Made by a program: the position numbers and the translations under genes. A stretch of 9,407 nt of DNA, from contig JAJYAR010000066.1 in assembly GCA_021779435.1 (NCBI GenBank), forward strand, positions 1 through 9,407, in the 5' to 3' direction. This DNA comes from a bacterium. GTDB lineage: Bacteria; Verrucomicrobiota; Verrucomicrobiae; JAJYAR01. The stretch's first letter is position 1. Every line of letters starts with the position of its first letter. Below are positions 6,926-9,407 of the stretch, one piece after another. The notes below the pieces were generated by a model that ran no database searches, was not told where the DNA came from, and was given only the letters and a program-made list of their open reading frames with translations.

Positions 6926-7025
6926 TTCAACCGGTTCAAACAGGCCGGTCCGAGGGAATTCTCCTTGCCTAGGAGGTCGCCGTTTGCGCCCATGACGGTT
7001 TCGAATTTCGTCACTGCCTTTCCCA

Positions 7026-8169
7026 ATGATCGCACCCGAGACCTTCAACCACATCGAAAACATCAAGAAGCGCGCCGGCCATCTATGGAGGTTTCTTTGA
7101 CGTCGATCAGAAGACCCGCGAGATCGAGGCGATGGAGGCCGAAATGGGCGCTCCAACCTTCTGGGACAACACCGAACGCGCTCAGAAGCACATCGCGAAG
7201 CTCAACACGCTGAAGAAGTCCGTCCTTCCCGTTGTCGCCTTCCAAAAGAAGGTGGACGATGTGGGTGTGATGACGGAGCTCGTCGAGGCGGCTTCCGACG
7301 GCGAGCGCGAGATGTACGCCAAGGAACTGGATGCGCAGGTGTCCGGGATGATTCCCGAGCTGGACCAGCTTGAAATCGCGTGCTTCCTCACCGGCCAATT
7401 CGACCGCAACAACGCGATCTTTTCGATCCAGTCGGGCGCTGGCGGCACGGAGTCCAACGACTGGGCGGACATGCTCTTCCGCATGTACAACCGCTGGGCC
7501 GAGCGTCGGGGTTTTGAGGTCGAGGTGCAGGATGTGCAGGTGGGCGACCAGGCCGGCATCACGAAGGCCACGATGCTCATCAAGGGCGAGAACGCCTATG
7601 GCTATGCCAAGGCCGAACGTGGAGTTCACCGCCTCGTCCGCATCAGCCCGTTCGATGCGAACAAACGGCGCCACACGTCTTTCTGCGCGATCGACGTGAT
7701 CGCCGAAATCACCGAGGAGATCAACATCGAGGTCCCCGACAGCGACATCCGCGTGGACGTCTATCGTTCGTCCGGAAAGGGCGGCCAGGGCGTCAACACG
7801 ACCGATTCCGCGGTGCGCATCACGCATATCCCGAGCGGCATCGTGGTTGTCTGTCAGAACGAACGTTCCCAGATCAAGAACCGCGCCAGTGCCATGAACG
7901 TCCTGAAGGCGCGCCTATACGAAAAGCGCCAGGACGAGCAGCGCGCCGAGATGGACAAGTTCTACGGCGAGAAAGGCGAGATCGGCTGGGGAAGCCAGAT
8001 TCGCAGCTACGTCCTTCAGCCGTACCAGATGGTGAAGGACCTGCGCACCGGCATCAGCACGAGCGATACACAGGGGGTTCTCGACGGCGATCTGGACCGG
8101 TTCGTCAACGCCTGGCTTCGCGCCGGCTGTCCGCGTCACAGGAACAAGGACATCCAGATGGAGGAGTGA
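7026..8169 (+). CDS. prfB: Peptide chain release factor 2 (programmed +1 frameshift)
   Basis: RF2 reads UAA and UGA stop codons on the ribosome and triggers peptide release. Translation starts at 7026 ([16 protein letters not shown]...), reaches an in-frame TGA at 7098-7100, and must shift +1 there to continue in the frame running to 8169. The joined product is 380 residues (24 before and 356 after the shift; E. coli RF2 has 365). The stop-recognition motif SPF is at 207-209 and the peptidyl-transfer motif GGQ at 252-254 ([10 protein letters not shown]), both two residues beyond their E. coli positions. Ser248 stands at the position equivalent to E. coli residue 246. The signatures [14 protein letters not shown] and [12 protein letters not shown] are also present. 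A simple open-frame call would begin at ATG 7132 and lose the first 35 residues. Expression is predicted to be self-limiting: scarce RF2 favours the shift. No Shine-Dalgarno precedes 7026. Confidence 0.96.
7087..7101 (+). promoter_or_regulatory. RF2 programmed +1 frameshift signal
   Basis: GGAGG (7087-7091), a three-base spacer, CTT (7095-7097) and TGA (7098-7100) followed by C reproduce the E. coli prfB recoding site (AGGGGG-TAT-CTT-TGA-C) with the same spacing. The internal Shine-Dalgarno-like GGAGG pairs with 16S rRNA and helps the CUU-decoding tRNA slip onto UUU when UGA is decoded slowly. The 0 frame stops here; the +1 frame resumes with GAC GTC GAT (Asp-Val-Asp), matching the usual RF2 sequence after the shift. 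Confidence 0.95.
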
Positions 8170-8186
8170 CGGGCCGCGTCTGAACG

Positions 8187-8339
8187 AAGGCGGAAAGCTG
8201 AAGGCTGAGGACTCTCGCCAATGTCCGGCGTTTGGATTTCACGCACGTTGCGCAGCCTCTTGCCGTTGTTGTAGGCCGCGAGCTTGCTCGCGCTTTGGTC
8301 CGGCAGGTGTGCGTTGTTCAGCTTTCAGCCTTCCGCCTT
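8187..8339. repeat. 22-bp inverted repeats enclosing a GTAG palindrome (MITE-like)
   Basis: The left arm (8187-8208, AAGGCGGAAAGCTGAAGGCT...) and the right arm (8318-8339) are reverse complements with two mismatches in 22. They enclose 109 bases, including the class B palindrome at 8271-8294. The arms contain the short iterated theme GAAAGCTGAAGGCTGA. Total length is 153 bp with no coding capacity. The layout resembles a miniature inverted-repeat element or a repeat that captured a REP unit; no target-site duplication is evident. It begins 17 bp after prfB and occupies most of the gap before the next gene. Confidence 0.6.
8271..8294 (+). repeat. GTAG-headed palindrome, class B (single hairpin)
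   Basis: GTAG (8271-8274) is followed by GC, then CGCGAGC-TT-GCTCGCG, a perfect 7-bp stem. It shares the GCGAGC-TT-GCTCGC core with the class B stem at 6801-6820. The GTAG-proximal bases differ (GC instead of GTT), and no second hairpin follows. Confidence 0.7.
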
Positions 8340-8398
8340 GCCGATGCCGAGCACGGCACTGGACGTCGCTGGCTAACTGCGTCACCTTAGGCGCTTCC

Positions 8399-9407
8399 AT
8401 GAGCACCGGTCTCGCGTACGAATCCATCCACAACGCTCTCGCGGCCCAGCCGTTGTTTGAGGCGAAATCGTGGCAGCTTTCGCCCGACGCATGGCCGGTT
8501 TCGTCGGAGCAGCTTGCCCAGCTGGAGGCGATCGGCGCGGCGTGCCTCGAGTTTCATCAGGCACTCGAAACGCTCTATCTCCGGTCGGTTGCCGGCAAGA
8601 ACCTGCTCCGGAACAAGCCTCTTATCGCGCCCTGGGTCGCCGACTACCTCGATCGGGGGAAGCCCGGTCTGCTGATCGAGCATGCGCGCGACGCCGCCAA
8701 CCGGGGTGTGTTTCCCGCGGTCCTGCGCCCCGATCTGCTTTTGACCGACGACGGATTTGCGCTCACCGAACTCGACTCCGTGCCGGGAGGGATCGGGCTC
8801 ACCGCCTTCCTCAACCGGCTGTACGCCGGATCGGGGGCGGGCGACCGCGTGCTCGGGGGCGAGGATGAGATGATCCAGAACTTCCACGCGGCGCTGGCGG
8901 CGATGAAGCCGGGCGTGCCGAACCCGCTGATCGCGATCGTCATCAGCGACGAGGCGGCGACCTACCGGCCGGAGATGCAGTGGCTTGCCCAGCAGTTGCA
9001 GCTGCAGGGAAAACGCGTGTTCTGCCTGCGTCCGGAGGATATCTTCCCGCTGGAGAACGCGCTGTTCTTCGACGCGGACGGAAATCCCGAGAAGATCGAC
9101 GTCATCTACCGGTTCTTCGAGCTCTTCGACCTCGAGAACATCCGGACGCAGAAGTACCTGTTCTCAGCCTGGCAGGCAGGGGAGGTGGCGATCACGCCGC
9201 CGATGCGCCCCTTCCAGGAGGAGAAGCTCGCGCTCGCGCTGTTCCATCACCACCTGCTGCAGGACTATTGGGCGGAGGCGTTGAGCGGGCGTTCCCTGAA
9301 GCTGCTGCGGCATTTGATTCCCCACTCGTGGGTCATGGACCCGGCGCCGCTTCCTCCCGGCGCCGTGCTGGAAGCGCCGAAGGCCGCGGGCCGTCCGATG
9401 CACGACT
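8399..9407 (+). CDS. Probable circularly permuted ATP-grasp-type protein (partial, 3' end missing)
   Basis: The frame is open from ATG 8399 to the window edge, giving 336 residues without a stop. No signal peptide or membrane helix is visible. The segment RPDLLLTDDGFALTELDSVPGG (residues 110-131) has the look of the Arg-x-Asp...Glu-x-[Asn/Asp]-Ser-x-Pro-Gly-Gly pattern of glutathionylspermidine-synthase-like and circularly permuted ATP-grasp proteins. IDVIYRFFELFD (233-244) and ITPPMRPFQEEKLALALFHH (265-284) also resemble parts of such proteins. These are pattern resemblances from memory, so the family call is tentative and the substrate unknown. The ATP-grasp fold would normally need the missing C-terminal part. 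Codon use is GC-rich like the neighbours. The start follows GGCGCTTCC with no Shine-Dalgarno; the 229-bp gap from prfB carries the inverted-repeat element. Confidence 0.7.
   Translation, partial: MSTGLAYESIHNALAAQPLFEAKSWQLSPDAWPVSSEQLAQLEAIGAACLEFHQALETLYLRSVAGKNLLRNKPLIAPWVADYLDRGKPGLLIEHARDAANRGVFPAVLRPDLLLTDDGFALTELDSVPGGIGLTAFLNRLYAGSGAGDRVLGGEDEMIQNFHAALAAMKPGVPNPLIAIVISDEAATYRPEMQWLAQQLQLQGKRVFCLRPEDIFPLENALFFDADGNPEKIDVIYRFFELFDLENIRTQKYLFSAWQAGEVAITPPMRPFQEEKLALALFHHHLLQDYWAEALSGRSLKLLRHLIPHSWVMDPAPLPPGAVLEAPKAAGRPMHD

Larger units (their letters stand above)
6439..7025. other. Non-coding repeat island between tatC and prfB
   Basis: This 587-bp gap contains no credible gene. It holds, in order: a CCACAGA-type repeat (6474-6513), a class B double hairpin (6568-6612), a class A inverted pair (6648-6729), a class C-type hairpin (6779-6797) abutting a minus-strand class B palindrome (6801-6824), and a CATCTGTGG-type repeat (6903-6925). 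The open frame across 6581-7213 has low-complexity Arg/Ser/Pro composition, passes through all these repeats and ends inside prfB, so it is rejected. An AGGAGG at 6971-6976 is not placed to serve the prfB start at 7026. Confidence 0.75.

Noticed and set aside
7098..7100. prfB as a pseudogene because of the internal TGA
   Set aside because: The TGA lies in a textbook RF2 recoding context (GGAGG, spacer, CTT TGA C) and the rest of the protein is intact.
6581..7213. 210-codon plus-strand open frame between tatC and prfB
   Set aside because: It crosses five repeat elements and ends inside prfB in the wrong frame. The AGGAGG at 6971-6976 before its internal ATG at 6992 is noted, but the resulting peptide does not resemble a gene.

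Overview
The window is GC-rich bacterial chromosome with all six recognisable genes on the + strand. Gene content and style point to a Verrucomicrobiota bacterium of the Opitutales/Opitutaceae type: a TatC with a large periplasmic insertion, a frameshifted prfB, a large pseudokinase-like membrane protein, and GTAG-headed palindromic repeats in nearly every gap. This is inference from sequence style; no rRNA or other marker is present to prove it.

Layout: (1) 1-326 is non-coding, filled by a duplicated ~65-75 bp segment carrying palindromic repeats. (2) gmd (327-1334) and fcl (1435-2370) together make GDP-L-fucose from GDP-D-mannose. (3) 2371-2539 is a structured gap with two inverted repeats. 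(4) 2540-5227 encodes an 895-residue membrane protein whose N-terminal kinase fold has lost the ATP- and metal-binding residues (a predicted pseudokinase), followed by a duplicated WRGRP-containing module and three membrane segments. (5) tatC (5446-6438) is the Tat translocase core subunit, with about 69 extra residues in its first periplasmic loop. (6) 6439-7025 is a 587-bp non-coding repeat island. (7) prfB (7026-8169) encodes release factor 2 and needs a programmed +1 frameshift at an in-frame UGA. (8) 8170-8398 holds a 22-bp inverted repeat surrounding another palindrome. (9) From 8399 a gene, probably of a circularly permuted ATP-grasp type, runs off the window end.

Only gmd and fcl form an obvious pathway. 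The other genes look like separate transcription units, each preceded by a repeat-bearing or structured gap. The most notable signal is the density of GTAG-headed palindromes in at least three stem classes, arranged as inverted pairs or double hairpins with conserved spacing. They resemble REP elements mobilised by RAYT (TnpA_REP) transposases, but no such transposase lies in this window. None of the six genes has a clear Shine-Dalgarno sequence at its start, yet the prfB frameshift site contains a strong internal one.
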